From Canna indica (lineage: Eukaryota; Streptophyta; Magnoliopsida; Zingiberales; Cannaceae): a stretch of 64,000 bases of DNA. The notes beneath the pieces are model-generated. The model was not told the origin of the DNA. It made no database searches and saw only the letters and a list, made by a program, of their open reading frames with translations. Positions within the stretch are counted from its first letter, which is position 1. Each line of letters opens with the position of its first letter. The position numbers and the translations under genes were made by a program. Shown here in pieces: positions 1-12,196 of the stretch. The DNA lies in the NCBI GenBank assembly GCA_034359265.1, contig CP136890.1, positions 54,429,501-54,493,500 on the forward strand, written 5' to 3'.

Positions 1-505
1 CTTGTGGAGTTGGAGGCATTGAAGGCTTGGAAAAGAGCTCTTAGCCTTAGTTTACTCCTTAGCTCTTTTCATTGTAATTTTAATTGTTATTCGAACTTAA
101 TTTTCATTGATTAGCTTGCTAGGTGTGCTAGTGTAAACACTTAGGATTTACTTTGTAGAATTGTGTTTTGCCTAGGTGAATAGGTTTGAGGAGTTCTCAA
201 AGAGTTGAGAATCGAGTCCTCGATTGTATTCAAAGGGAAACACAAAGTCTATAAAGGATTTAGTTTGAAATCCTTGGTGTGGAGCCAAGGTAGTGGAGTA
301 GGCGATTGACTGAACCACTATACTTTCTTGTGTTTACATTGCTTTGTGTGTTTGCTTATAATTGTGTTTCATACTCGCTAACGAACATCACTTAGTTGCG
401 CTTATGTTTGGTTGAAGTTGTAATCGATTCAAAAATAAATTAAAGTAGAAGGAAAAAGTAACCCAATACTATTCACCCCCCTCTAGTGTGGGCTTTCACT
501 TAACA
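1..505 (+). repeat. 5' LTR, 3' portion only
   Basis: These bases align with about 5470-5984 of the 3' LTR. They end in TTAACA immediately before the primer binding site. The U3 promoter part lies outside the window. Confidence 0.92.
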
Positions 506-507
506 AT

Positions 508-520
508 TGGTATCAGAGCA
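508..520 (+). other. Primer binding site, initiator Met tRNA type
   Basis: TGGTATCAGAGCA sits two bases after the LTR end. This is the usual plant copia match to the 3' end of initiator tRNA-Met and marks where minus-strand DNA synthesis would start. Confidence 0.9.
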
Positions 521-562
521 AGGTCGTAGGATTAGATTTAACCATCTACCCTATAATTTAGA

Positions 563-1893
563 ATGACTAGTGAAATCCAACTAGCTCAAGGGTCCTCTAC
601 TCATACTCCACCATCGTTTGATGGAAATAACTATGTCTATTGGAAGATACGCATGAATGGCTTCCTACAATCACTAGGCATGGATGTATGGAGAATGATT
701 CAAGGGAAGAGGAGAAGGTCAGAAAGCTCATTTGTTCCCTTCCAAAAGCTTGGGAGCCCAAGGTCATCGCAATCATGGAAGAAAAGGATACAAGCACCTT
801 GAAGATCATCGAACTCATTGGGTCTCTCGTGACACATGAGACCCATATGAAGCAATACAATGAGGAAGATGCTCCCAAAGGCAAGACCATTGCCTTAAAA
901 GCATCACACTGGGATGAAGAATCCTCATCATCCGATGAAGAGACGGATGATTTTGAAGAAATGGCAATGTTGGAAAGAAGATTCATGAGCTTCATGAGAG
1001 GAGGCATGAGGAAAGGAGGAGGATGCTACACATGCTTCAATTGTAACAAAACCGGGCATCTAAGGAAGGATTGCCCACTTCTCAAGATGGCTTCCACCTC
1101 CAACCCTCACAAAAAGGAAAAATACAAGAAGAAGAAGAAAAAGAAGAAGAAGGCGATGATGGCTTCTTGGGATGAAAGCGAGTCTTCGTCAAGTGAAGAA
1201 GACTCCAAGAGTGAAAAGGCAAATCTTTGCCTCATGGCAAATGACAACGAGGTAAGATTTACATTTGGCGAGCTTTCATTCACACAAGAAGAACTAGAAA
1301 ATAAATTTGATCAAATGCATGATGAATTTAATGCTATTAGGAAGAAGTTTAAAGAGCTTAAAAAGGATAATAAATCTTTAGAGATTGAAAATGATAACTT
1401 GCTACTTTCATGCAATGCATTAAGGAAAGAAGTAGATACCCTTAAGGAAGAAAATCATGCCCTAGATGATGCTAAGAAAACATTAGAAAATGAAAACAAA
1501 ACATTGGAGAATTAAAACAAGTACTTAAGTGATCAAGTAGAGCACTAGAATGATATCATGCTAAGTCTAAAAAAGGAACTCTGTATGCTAAATGAAAAAA
1601 TGACGACCTTACAAAATGCCATGCCTAAGGTTGTCCATGCTAGAAAGTCATCAAGCAATCATGCTCATGCACACTTCCATGCTCACACACACAATCCAAG
1701 AAAGTTTAATGGAAGTTGCTTTTCATGTGGTATATTTGGCCATATGGCTAGAGATTGTGCACTAAGGAGGAACCCTCATGCTAGATTCACTTGGGTTCCT
1801 AAGATTACTAACACTCAAGGACCCAAGAAGATTTGGGTACCTAAAATTATCTCTTCTCCTTTTGTAGATGGAGAAGCATCCTCAAGCAAGTAG
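563..1893 (+). pseudogene. gag: gag relic (UBN2-type capsid, coiled coil, zinc knuckles)
   Basis: Gag would form the particle and bind element RNA. The first ATG is at 563. The N-terminus (PPSFDGNNYVYWKIR) is a typical UBN2 start, but after DVWRM the frame shifts near 705. The capsid core is missing, so the protein jumps to the C-terminal capsid part. A CCHC knuckle (CFNCNKTGH..DC) is near 1033-1075, followed by a lysine run and acidic serine-rich stretches. A long heptad-like coiled coil runs at about 1280-1620, with an in-frame TAA at 1513 and a further TAG near 1546. A second CCHC knuckle (CFSCGIFGH..DC) is near 1718-1760. The large coiled coil supports SIRE affiliation. The gene is non-functional as it stands. 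Confidence 0.85.
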
Positions 1894-2755
1894 AAGCACA
1901 TGGATATTGGATAGTGGTTGCTCAAAACACATGACGGGTGATATCAATCTTTTCGCAATCCTATCAAGCAAAGATGGTGGACATGTGACATTTGGAGACA
2001 ATGTCAAATGTAAGATTGTTGGCATTGGTGATATAGGTATACTCCCCTACCCATGCATTAAAAATATCTTACTAGTTGATGGGTTAAAACATAATTTGAT
2101 TAGCATATCTCAATTGTGTGACAATGGATATGTAATCATTTTTGAAGTATCTAAATGCATCATTAGAAGTGCACTATCTAATAACATTGTGTTTATTGGA
2201 AATAGGCAAGAAAATGTTTACACATTAGTTTTAAATATTTTTCCTAATCCCCATGTTAGATGCTTGGTTGTCATGAAAAATGATTCTTGGTTGTGGCATA
2301 GAAGGCTAGGACATGCTAGCATGAGTCTCATCCAACAAATATCTAAGAAGGACTTTGTTAAAGGATTACCTATGATAAAATTTAAAAAAGACAAACTTTG
2401 TGATGCATGTCAACTAGGTTTACAAGTTAAGTCTTCATTTCATAGCATTAATCAAGTAAGCACATCCAGAATAGTTGAACTTGTGTACATGGATCTTTTT
2501 GGTCCATGTGATGTTGCTAGTCTAGGTGGAAAACTATATTGTTATGTGCTAGTTGATGATTTCTCGAGATTTACATGGGTTTTCTTTTTAGCTAAGAAAA
2601 ATGAAACTTTTGACTTCTTCAAAAAATTTGCTAGGAGAGTTACAAATGAGAAAGGGTACCGATTGATAAGGGATCATCCAATGAATCAAGTCATTGGAGA
2701 ACCATCAACGGGAGTGGTAACACGCTCTAAACTTAAGAAATTTGTCAATATGTAG
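1868..2755 (+). pseudogene. pol: Protease, pre-integrase and partial integrase relic
   Basis: The reading frame changes from gag near 1890. The protease active-site motif WILDSGCSKHMTGD lies at about 1900, the family's D-S/T-G class. The pre-integrase zinc motif follows (WHRRLGHAS, then CDAC near 2400). The integrase core then begins (MDLFGPCDV...VDDFSRFTW, about 2490-2585), including its first catalytic Asp region. After about 2670 the sequence jumps to the integrase/RT linker (TGVVTRSKLK), so the remainder of the catalytic core is deleted. A 1-nt frameshift at 2755 separates it from RT. Confidence 0.88.
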
Positions 2756-3690
2756 CGTTCATATCTCAAGTAGAGCCAAAATACATTAAGGAAGCAATAG
2801 AAGATGAATTTTGGGTAGTAGCTATGCAAGAAGAACTTAATCAATTTGTTAGGAATGAAGTATGAGACTTAATACCTAAACCTACCAGAAAAACCATGAT
2901 TGAAACTAAATGGGTGTTAAGAAACAAGTTAGATAAATGAGGTTTAGTCATTAGAAACAAAGCTAGGTTAGTGGCCCAAGGGTACAATCAAGAAGAAGGA
3001 ATAGATTATAATGAAATTTATGCTCCCGTAGCTAGATTAGAGGAAATTTGCATGCTTTTAGCTTATGCTAGTTTTAAAGGCTTTAAATTTTTTCAAATGG
3101 ATGTTAAAAGTGCATTTTTAAATGATTTTATCGATGAAGAAGTTTATGTTGAACAACCCCCCGGATTTAAAAGTTTTGAGTTTCCAAATCATGTTTTCAA
3201 ACTTAAAAAGGCTTTATATGGATTAAAACAAGCCCTAAGGGCTTGGTATGAAAGACTTTCCATATTTTTGATAGATCAAGGCTTTAGCATTGGAAAAGCC
3301 GATGTCTATCTTTTTATAAAACATAATGAAAATGATATTTTACTCGTGCAAATTTATGTTGATGATATAATATTGGATGCTACTAATGAATTGCTTTGTT
3401 AGTGGTTTGCAAAGTGCATGCAAGAAGAGTTTGAGATGAGCATAATGGGAGAACTTTCTTTCATGCTTGGTCTCCAAATCATGCAAACCAACAAATGAAT
3501 TTTCATAAATCAAGCTAAATACACAAAGGAGCTCATCAAAAGGTTTGGAATGAATGAAGCCAAGATGGCTTCTACACCAATGAGCACATCCATCAAGCTT
3601 GACAAAGATGAAGATGGTGTCAAAGTAGTTGAAAAATGATATCGAGGTCTAATTGGTAGCATTCTTTATTTAACTGCAAGTAGACCCGAT
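2755..3690 (+). pseudogene. pol: Reverse transcriptase relic (RVT_2)
   Basis: This is copia-type RT, which would copy element RNA to DNA. Family landmarks in order are LVAQGYNQEEGIDY near 2971, FQMDVKSAFLN near 3095 with the first catalytic Asp, KKALYGLKQ near 3205, and the catalytic YVDD near 3355. Stops interrupt it near 2863, 2938, 3400, 3496 and 3637. Apart from the nonsense mutations the frame is largely kept from 2755 to here, so decay is by point mutation rather than by indels in this part. Confidence 0.9.
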
Positions 3691-4272
3691 ATCATGTTTA
3701 GTGTTTGTGCATGTGCTAGATTTCAATCTTGTCCTAGAATGTCTCACTTGAGTGCGGTCAAACGCATATTGAGATATTTGAAGGGCACGGTTGACTTAGG
3801 ATTATGGTATCCATGTAATACATCTTTCGATTTAATTGGTTTTTCGGATGACGAATTTGCCAGGTGTAATGCAGATCGAAAAAGCACTAGTGGGTGTTGT
3901 CAATTCCTAGGGATGAGTCTTGTCTCTTGGTTTTCAAAGAAATAAAACTCGGTTGCACTTTCAACCACCAAAGCGGAATACATCGCTGCGGCTAGTTGTT
4001 GTGCACAAATCCTTTGGATGAAACAAACCCCTTCTACATTGTGATAACACTAGTGCAATCAACTTAACAAAAAATCCCGTTTTACACTCTAGGACCAAGC
4101 ATATTAATCGAAAACACCATTTTCTTAGGGATAATATAGCCAAGGGAAATATATCCGTGGAATTCGTATCCACCGACAAACAACTTGCGGATATATTCAC
4201 AAAACCCTTAGGTGAAGAAAGTTTTACAAACTTAAGAATGCAATTAGGAATTTGTGCCTTTCCTAGTGGTTA
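3691..4272 (+). pseudogene. pol: RNase H relic
   Basis: The C-terminal RT/RNase H part begins with the copia signature HLSAVKRILRYLKGT and continues through LIGFSDDEFA and KSTSGCCQFLG. A TAA stands at 3943. STTKAEYIAA follows, then a deletion after WMKQT near 4026. Further fragments around CDNTSAINL and FTKPL are in other frames, and the domain ends near 4272. RNase H would remove RNA from the RNA-DNA hybrid. The deletion removes part of the active-site region, so the domain is dead. Confidence 0.85.
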
Positions 4273-4494
4273 AAAATAAAAAATATACATGTCTTTTGAA
4301 AATTTGCATATCATATGGTATCACCACACTTATGTATTGCCTTGTAATGAGGCTTTGCGACTTATTGGTGTTTGCCTTCTATAGACTTACATTGATAGGA
4401 AGGACTATAGTGGTACATGATGCTCAATTTTATGGTTTTCTTGGTTTTAATGATGGAACTCATTAATAGTGCCTTAGTTCTTGCGCTTTTTGAT

Positions 4495-4704
4495 TGATGT
4501 TAAAAGAAGGAGAAAAAGTAAAGGTTATATTTGTTTTATGATGCATATAGATAGGGGTGTTACAAGCATAATATGCATATTGATAGAGGGAGTATATGTT
4601 AAATTGTGAACTAAGTTGTGTATGCCTTAACTAAAACTCACAAATGATACTTAGAGGCTTAAGAAATTTCATGTTGAGTTTGTCATCATCAAAAAGGGGG
4701 AGAT
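4495..4704 (+). other. Repeated polypurine tracts before 3' LTR
   Basis: Purine-rich tracts occur at about 4502-4522, 4550, 4580 and 4691-4704. The last, AAAAAGGGGGAGAT, abuts the LTR and is the likely plus-strand primer. Several polypurine tracts in a row are a known SIRE-lineage trait, and the same arrangement recurs near 23600-23806. Confidence 0.75.
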
Positions 4705-5984
4705 TGTTGGCCCAAGGGTTCCCCTTAGACTTCGATCTCTATTTTGATGATAACAAATATGTATTTAATATATGTGTGTAGTTTTGAGTTCAGGTTGAGG
4801 TTGCGATAAGAATGCGAACTTCGCTCGGAGAATCGCAAAAATCGTCAAGAAAGGCTTAGATGCAGATTAAGTAGATTCCTTGTAACATATCCCTAGGATC
4901 TCATCCCAAGCCTATTTGTAAAGTTATCAAAGTCAAAACTTTGTAACAAAGCTCATGAAAAAGCGTGTAACAAAGCAAATGTAAAAAATCAACCTCAGCC
5001 CAGGTTCGGTCGATCGAACATGGCAGAAAAATGGCAGTAGCCACTTCGGTCGACCGGTCGGTCGACCGAACAAGGCCAAAATCTGGCAGTGTCTACTTTG
5101 GTCGACCAGACAGCAGAGGAGTTAAAACGCGATAAAGTTGGTCAACCATCCGATCGACCAAAATGAGCGGCAGAAGGTCAGAACGCCAGCGATCGTTGGG
5201 CGGTCGATCGGTCGATCAACCGATGATCGACCGGCAACCGATCAGTCGGTGTCCAACGGACGAAAAAATGCCCGTTGAAGAGCCATTTCGTGGGAGGGGT
5301 TATAAATTCCCCTCACCAACCTTCATAAAACCTTCTTAACCATTGAGATAAGCTTCCAAAGTGTGATTTGTGCCTTCTAAGCTTGATTGGCTCGTACTTG
5401 CTTCTCCGATCGACGACTTCTCTCAAGCGCTCATCTTTCCTCAACTCCGGCTTTGGTTCGATCTCAACGTCTTGTAGAGTTGGAGGCATTGATGCCTTGG
5501 AAAAGATCTCTTAGCCTTGGTTTACTCCTTAGCTCTTTTCATTATAATTTTAATTGTTATTCGGACTTGGTTTTCATTGATTAGCTTGCTAGGTGTGCTA
5601 GTGTAAAATACTTAGGGTTTACTTTGAAGAATTATGTTTTGCCTAGATGAATAGGTTTGAGGAGTTCTCAAAGGGTTGAGAATCGAGTCCTCGGTTGTAT
5701 TCAGAGGGAAACACAAAGTCTATAAAGGATTTAGTTTGAAATCCTTGGTGTGGAGCCAAGGTAGTGGAGTAGGCAGTTGGCCGAACCACTATACTTTCTT
5801 GTGTTTGCATTGTTTTGTGTGTTTGCTAATAATTGTGTTTCATACTCGCTAACGAACATCACTTAGTTGCACTTACGTTTGGTTGAAGTTGTAATCAATT
5901 CAAAAAGAAATTGAAGTGGAAGAAAAAAGTAACCCAACACTATTCAACCCCCCCCCCCCTTCTAGTGTGGGCTTTCACTTAACA
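4705..5984 (+). repeat. 3' LTR (1280 bp)
   Basis: The LTR starts TGTTGG right after the polypurine tract and ends AACA. Its last 515 bp match 1-505. It contains the palindrome array, a TATA box at 5301, and the terminal CACTATTCA...CTAGTG segment seen in all SIRE-like LTRs here. ACTGG follows and would be the right-hand target duplication; its partner is outside the window. Confidence 0.9.
5008..5307 (+). promoter_or_regulatory. LTR promoter: GGTCGACC array, CAACGG/CCGTTG pair, TATA box
   Basis: Palindromic CGGTCGACCG and CGATCGACC units are spread over 5008-5250. CAACGG at 5254 and CCGTTG at 5272 form an inverted pair, and TATAAAT is at 5301. The order matches three other LTRs in the window, which argues for a functional U3 promoter. 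The inverted pair resembles plant MYB-type AACGG core sites; binding is inferred, not shown. Confidence 0.6.
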
Positions 5985-6629
5985 ACTGGATGTATCACGG
6001 GCATCATCCTAGGGTATTTGGAGCATGGACTCCTCAAAGTGCAATATAGACATCCAAGTGATGGTTGTCGATCCATCTAGTACCTTCTAGGTGCTCAAGT
6101 CATCATCGACATGGACCCAAACTCCTCTTCGCGGGCAATAAGCCTTCTGAAGGAATTTGCCCTAAAAACTCTTCTGCTTTTACATTAAAAGAGAGAATCC
6201 CAAACAACCATTGGGAGGAATTTTAATAGGGGGGAGATGGATTACAACTAGAATTTAAACAAGAGAGATAGGGGTATGCATGCCCTATTTAAATTACAAG
6301 CTGAAATAATATCTAAAATTATTACAAGCACACTTTGCGCATCACAAGATACACACAGTCACATGCACATGGGTTCTAGTCCATGACCATCCTTTCAAGT
6401 CATCGCATAAGAATTAAAGGAAAGCAACATGCTAATTTTATTGCAATATCATCTAACTTATTGTTCAAATCGAGCTAGGGTTAATAGGTGCATCTCTTGC
6501 CCTAAAATCACATAATCAATTGATTTCAATACCAACCCAACCTCTTGAGTTTTGAAACCCTAAATTGATTCTTTAACGAGCCATAAATTTCAGCGATAAG
6601 GAAGATTAAATATAGTTTTTAATATTGCA
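5985..6629. other. No recognisable gene; probable element leader or LTR debris
   Basis: I found no coding match on either strand. Its position left of minus-strand gag remnants suggests it belongs to the same decayed copia copy. Confidence 0.3.
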
Positions 6630-6960
6630 AGAAAATCACAAAAAAGATGGATGCCCAGTCTTTTCTGATCCACCTCAAGGAGTTGTATGGCACTCATGGA
6701 TGCAAGCATGATGCTTCAACGAGAGTGTTGTCATCTTGCCACTTCTTATAAGCAAGTCTCTCTTCTTAGGTATAGTTCCCTTCTCCAAGGGGTTTCACAT
6801 GTGCTAGATTATCAAGAACATAAGAGATATTCTCATCTTTCATATCCACTATGGCCAGAGATTTCTCGAGACAACACTTGTTTGGAAGACATAGGACATT
6901 CTCTCCTCTTACTAGGAGTAACTGATTTCTTGTTGGTCGCTCACCCACCTCCATAAAAGC
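6630..6960 (-). pseudogene. gag: Copia gag relic (short N-terminal segment)
   Basis: The complement encodes a short gag stretch equivalent to that at 11800-12070: a leader-proximal segment with the pattern SY(V/I)LD.LA.V.PL(G/E)E..Y and, further along, a copia motif (LKELYG). The plus-strand wording (caccacttcttataagc..., aaggagttgtatgg) parallels the second copy. The frame is broken. It is cut at the right by the MITE at 6969. Confidence 0.5.
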
Positions 6961-6968
6961 CTCACTAT

Positions 6969-7398
6969 TAGGGATGGCAACGGTTCGGTTAACCGTATGT
7001 TTTGTGGTTAACCAAAATCAAAACTCAAACCGTTCGATTTCAAAAATTTGTATCCGAAACCGAAACCAACTCGATTTCGGTTATCCGACGGATAATCGAA
7101 ACTGGTTAGTTTAGTTCAAATAGAACCAATTACCCATTTACTAATCGGTTAGTAAATGGGTAACCAGCTATATTTTGAAATATCTAAAAATTATCAAAAA
7201 TAATTAATTATAGCGATTTTGGAATATATAATTGATTTCAGTTACCGATTATCCGCAAACAAATAGCCGAAACTGAATCGGATATAATTGATTTTTCATA
7301 TTCTCTAATCGAAACCGAAACTAAACCGCAAATTCACTATCCAAAACCAAATTTTGTGATTCGATTAACTGGTTAACCGATTTCAATTGCCACCCCTA
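6969..7398. mobile_element. hAT-type MITE with GGTTAACC-rich body (430 bp)
   Basis: The terminal inverted repeats are TAGGGATGGCAA on the left and, read inward from the right, TAGGGGTGGCAA. The body is built of GAAACCG/CGGTTAACCG motifs and has no coding capacity. The flanks share only TCACT, so a clean 8-bp duplication is not visible. Confidence 0.7.
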
Positions 7399-7619
7399 CA
7401 AGTCACTGTGCCTAAGAGTATTTGACGCACGTCCTTGTGAACCATGCTAGGGAATACACCAAAGCGATAGGTCGTCAATCATAAGGTCCGTTCAATGAAC
7501 TCATTACCCAATAAACACCTACACTTGTACATTAATGACACCTCATAGGTAATTGTGAGATCAGTTATCCATACAATAGGGCATCTATCATGTGTACTAG
7601 TCTTATCGAAACCACTGGT
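7399..7619. other. Copia leader/LTR-like sequence, interrupted by solo LTR
   Basis: There is no coding match. The stretch continues across the solo LTR at 10126, so these two pieces were once joined. Confidence 0.4.
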
Positions 7620-10125
7620 TGTAAGACCCAAATTTTTTTTCCTAATATAGAATTTTATTTTTGGTGCAGCGCATCGGATCGGAGGTTAGCCGGGTCGAGC
7701 CGCGGGATTCGCCTCGAGTAGAAGGTATAACCCGACCCATGGAAATATGGAGTTAAATTGGTTCAATGGTTATTTCCTTTCTTGCTTATGATGTCTTATT
7801 AAGTCGAGTTTGACTCATGAGTGTGGATAGGATCGGAGTCCGAATCGGACTCGGATCGAACCGGGTATAAGTCAAGTTAAGTCGGGGGCAAATGGGTTAT
7901 TGGATGAGGGGAATAAAACCCCTCACCCAAGCCACCCGTGCGGCTCAAAGAGGGAGCCGCACGCAGCCCACCAAGAGGGGGAAAGGGAGAGAGGAGGAGG
8001 AGATCTTGTCGGCACCGAGTTCGTGACGACGCGCGAGGAGATCGAAATCTTGTTTCTTCAAGATTTTTTCACGATTTAATTCAAGGTGAGTGGTTAGATA
8101 GAACTTGAGGGGAGGCGGGTGGCCGGCCCCATAGATTTGGAAATCGGGATTCTTCTTCGCGAGTTTTGCCGATCGAGATGTTTTCCCTATGTTAGATTCT
8201 TAGATCATTGTATATGCTGTGATTTCATGGTTTTATACGTGTCGATTCTTGTTTTAAGGGGCTGGCCGAGTTGAGGAAAAAGGGGAAAGGTCATGCTGAA
8301 AATTTTCTCAATTTCCTCGCTCGACGTGCAACTTGTGTATCGACTTGTGTTCGCTTTGTTTTTGCTTTTGGATTGACACTAGAGTGGACGTCGCAGCCAT
8401 GTCCACCACCCCTAAGGGGTTCGAGCAAGCAAGGACATTATCCTGCTCGAGTGGGCCAAGTAGTAGAAAGGGGGGAAAATAGTTGGGCTATTTTTATTGG
8501 TTTGTCGGATCTCCTACCTATATCGCCTTCACTTGCACCTTCATGGTTAAATGTTAGATGTAAATTTAAGTTTATGTTTACTGATTCTACTGATTAGAAT
8601 GCATAAATTCCAGCCCCTCCCACATGAGTGGTTCGGCCGAGCAAGGGTTACCTTGCTCAAGCTTCGACTGATCAAGGGAAAGGAGGAGGAAACGAATGAT
8701 TTTGTGTTGTTGTTCCTATCCCTCCATTTAACGTGCATTCATGTTCATGCAAATGTAAATCCATATTCATGTTATGAATTGTTAGGTTAGATCTATATTA
8801 TCCTTTTGGAAATGTTCTTGCCAATACTTACATGGTATATGTAGTCAAGAAAGATTTCATTAAATTGCTCATATTATGTTTAATTGTTGCCATGCTAGTG
8901 TATGTTCCATATTGATTTAAAACCTCTACATTACTTACTTTCTAATTCGGTTCTTCATGATGTTATCATCCATAATTAAATTGGTAAGCGATGTGAAAAT
9001 GGTAGGTCGAGTACCTACCCAGTCGGCGAGTTCGCTCGCTCTAGGAAGAACGGTTAGATGACTTGTAGTATAATTTAACTCAGATACAGGACACATACAC
9101 TAGGTGTTTCAAATAAGGAAACAAGAAGACCCTAAGGTAGGGGTTGGACATGGGCAATGCCCGGAATGCAAAACACAACATTATGGCACAGCTGGTTTGG
9201 GTTGTGGTTGATGGTCTACTGAGAAGTGTCACTAGCCGGATGGCAAGCACACGACTCAGCGGTTCATAGGGTCTTGAGATTGCACAAGCGGGCTCGCTAG
9301 GTGTTAGACCCGAGTGGCAGAGGGTCTTGAGATTTTGTCAGTAGTCCACGTTGACGGTAGACCCGAGTGGGTTGGGACTAGCTATCCCTAACCCAGAGGA
9401 TCACTGAAACTAGTGGCCATCCTAGTTGACGGATCCGAAGTGTAAAATTTTCTAAATGAGGAGCCCATAGGGGCTGATTTGAGTAGGCCGACCGGTCGAG
9501 TCAAGCAGAGGAAGGATTGTACCTTCCATATATACTGTAGGCCTTTATTGGACGAACTTGCATCGTGGATATGGGCCCGAGAGGCCGGTTCATCCACTCA
9601 TCCATTTTGGCACACTGAATATTTATAGAATGTGATTTGATAACTTCCTTATATATGTGATTGCCGAGGTTTTAAGTGGAGGTTCGAAAGAACCACTCAC
9701 TGAGTTCCTCGTGAACTCATGATTTTCCTTTCTTGTTGTTTTGCATAGCCCAACCAGTGAGGTACGACTTGGTGGCATGACGCGCAGCAAAGTAGGCGTG
9801 GACGCAGATCTCATAGCTAGCAGGATTTAGTCGTAGTCGTGTCTGTTAGTGTCTGATGTATGCATTGGGTTTCTTCTATTAAAACTTAAATGTTTATTTG
9901 GAAAAACTTTTGGTTGTTCTATTTGAAACTTATGGTGTTTTAAAACTTGGTGTTTTAAAACTGGTTTGAACTTTTAATAAAAGTTATTATCGTTGGTTTT
10001 GGTTGATACTTGATGTGTTATGTTTATGAGTTCTTTTGAGAATTGTTAGTCAGTTCATATGGTAGGCTTTGGGGTACTGACTCGTACCCTGATCGGTCAC
10101 GCGTACCCTGAGTTGGGGCGTGACA
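7620..10125 (+). mobile_element. Solo LTR of a probable Ty3/gypsy (Tekay/Del-like) element, 2.5 kb
   Basis: It begins TGTAAGACCC and ends GGGGCGTGACA, the TG...CA ends common in long plant gypsy LTRs. The flanks are CTGGT (7615-7619) and CTGAT (10126-10130), a 5-bp target duplication with one change. No internal domain or second LTR is present, so this is probably the product of LTR-LTR recombination. The lineage is inferred from length and ends only. The small ORFs inside have no protein resemblance that I recognise. Confidence 0.7.
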
Positions 10126-10369
10126 CTGATCCCCTACTTGATGATCCTATGATTAGGAACATCCTGAACTAGGGTCTCTAGATTCTAGGTCTCACTGGCA
10201 AGATCTTATCATGGCCTTAGAATCATTATTCTGGTTCATGGGGCTCATCGTAATTTATTTAGCAATTATATATGCAACATATGATGAAAAGTTGCCTCAT
10301 TTTATTTATTACCCTTGAATAGTCCATCAATACATCGATGTGTGATTGAATTAAGGGCACTAATCCCTT
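10126..10369. other. Continuation of the sequence at 7399-7619
   Basis: Non-coding sequence that resumes after the solo LTR and runs into the minus-strand integrase relic. Confidence 0.35.
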
Positions 10370-10860
10370 CAAAAAGTGGCATGCCTGCTGGTAAACACCT
10401 TTTGTTTAGCTTGGCAGTAAAAGTAATACCTTTAACTTTCTTTAGGATATCCCATAAATATGCACTTCATTGATTTCGTACCGAGCTTGTTTGATTCTAG
10501 CTTCTTGATGTAGGCAGGGCAGCCCCAAATCTTAAGGTGCTTAAAACTCCCAGTCTTGGTGGGTGATTTATTTAAAAGATACATGTCTATTTCTAAAGAA
10601 AATTCCCAGAAGGAGATCAGAAGATCGACGAAACATAACATCAATCACATCATATTCAATAGAGTGTGATTTCTCATCTCGGACACTCCATTATGCTGCG
10701 TTGTGCGAGGAGGAGTCCTCTAAGAGATAATCCCATTGTCCTTGAGATAATGCAAAAACTCATTGCATATTCGTCGCCTTGATCCGATTAAAGAGCTTTA
10801 ATATTTTTTTAAAATTTATTTCTCAAGTTCAATTTTATACTCATGTTATAGTCTCAAATG
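10370..10860 (-). pseudogene. pol: Copia integrase C-terminal relic
   Basis: Read on the minus strand, it contains the integrase late-core segment (TPPRTTQHNGV region near 10700), then the C-terminal landmarks LKIWGCPAY and KCIFMGYPKES (10432-10520), then SRHATF near 10380. These are standard for Ty1/copia integrase. Stops and frame changes occur at several points, and RT is absent to the left. It belongs with the gag and pre-integrase segments to its right. Confidence 0.82.
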
Positions 10861-11130
10861 CTAGAGATACGTGAAGTTTAGGCCACCTCTTTCTCTTTTG
10901 TTCTTTTGTTCAATATGAAATATATTATCATTAACATCTAAAACCATCAAGCCATTAGAAACACGTCCAGGACCATATAACTCATCAAAATGATATATGA
11001 AACAACTATTGTCTTTGAAAATCATTTCATAACCTTGTTCAAGTAACAAAAGAATAAAAATAATATTTTTAATTGAAATTGAAATATAATAACAATTATT
11101 TAGCTTGATAGTAAACAATAGGTTCATATG
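10861..11130 (-). pseudogene. pol: Copia pre-integrase/protease-end relic
   Basis: Minus-strand residues such as NCYYI, LLEQGYEMIFKDNSC and GLMVLDVN match the region between protease and GAG_pre-integrase of copia polyproteins. One open stretch of 88 codons remains. The catalytic DSG motif and the HH-CC zinc motif are not visible. Confidence 0.72.
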
Positions 11131-11239
11131 GCTAATGTTGCAAGTCTTGCGTCATTGCCTACCTATAGGTCATAGTCCCCTTTGTTCAACTTTCTACTTC
11201 GTCTCAACCCCTACAACGAATTGCAAATATGAGAACCAC

Positions 11240-12070
11240 ATATGGTATTCAATACTCGTGAGGTAGAATTTGTTAATAATAAGTTGATTTCAATAACAAA
11301 TGCACCTGAAGAAACAACTTCAAAAGCCTTTTTTGCTTCACATCTACAAGGTATATCGTGCAACTCCTCTTCCTATGGTCATCTGTCTCATAATGAAAGC
11401 AAGTGCGTTTGGGGATATCTTTCCCTTTTTCTTGATATCATTCTCACATATGTATTCTTTGACTTGCCCTTCGCATAGCCTTTCTTTGCCTTCTTCTTAG
11501 AGGCACTTCCCACAAACAAGATCTTATCCTTATCCTTCGCAAGGTGGGTTTCGGCGGTCTTAAGCTTATTATGGTTTTCAAACAATGAGACATTCAACTT
11601 ATTCATGTGGAAGTTGATAATGAACTTTGAAAACAATTCTAGGAGGGACCGGAGGCTGGAGCACTAAGTCCCGACTTAGTTCCCCATCCATGGCAAAGTC
11701 CAACCTCTTTAATTTCTTAATCAAATTGATTAATTTGGGGACATAGGCTTCGACAGGAGTGCCCTCATTTATCTTAGCGCGAAAGATTTACTTAGATAAC
11801 TCATATCTAGAACACCTATTTTGTTCACCATACAACTCTTTGAGGTGACACAAAACAGCCTTAGCATCCATTTACTCATGTTGTCTTTGCAACTCATTGT
11901 TCATAGACGCCAACATGATACATTGCACTAAGGTTCTATCATCTTGCCACTTTTAAAAAGCGATCATTTCTTCCTCAATGTAGTTCTCTCCTTCAAGAGG
12001 TGTCACTGGTGCAAGAATATCAAGAATATATGAGGCTTTCTCGTGAGGACAATCTTCAAATTTCTTAACC
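11240..12070 (-). pseudogene. gag: Copia gag relic
   Basis: The minus strand from 12070 leftward gives the gag N-terminal to capsid segment (motif ILDILAPVTPLEGEN, then AFKKWQDD). At 11388-11636 it gives FIINFHMNKLNVSL and a Lys/Ser-rich run, the usual lead-in to the zinc knuckle. The knuckle itself is eroded. The frames are broken. It lies just upstream, in element orientation, of the pre-integrase and integrase relics, consistent with one decayed minus-strand element. Confidence 0.7.
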
Positions 12071-12196
12071 AATCTATATAGTTTGGTCTGAGTTTATTTG
12101 CATTAAGTATGCTATGCAATGACAATGATGATAATATATGGTGACAATAATTGCTACAAACGAAAAAATAAACATGTATAAGCAAACATTTATGAT

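Larger units (their letters stand above)
1..5984 (+). mobile_element. SIRE-like Ty1/copia retrotransposon, decayed, left end cut by window
   Basis: The window opens inside the 5' LTR. It is followed by an initiator-Met-type primer binding site, gag with a coiled coil and zinc knuckles, protease, integrase, reverse transcriptase and RNase H in copia order, repeated polypurine tracts and a 3' LTR. The large coiled-coil gag and the several purine tracts before the 3' LTR point to the SIRE/Maximus lineage. Coding is broken by stops, frameshifts and internal deletions in gag, integrase and RNase H. The two LTRs differ at a few per cent of sites by eye, so the copy is not recent. Confidence 0.9.

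Noticed and set aside
5008..5250. Regularly recurring CGGTCGACCG units as a CRISPR-like array
   Set aside because: Units are irregularly spaced, vary in length, lie inside a plant LTR and have no spacer structure.
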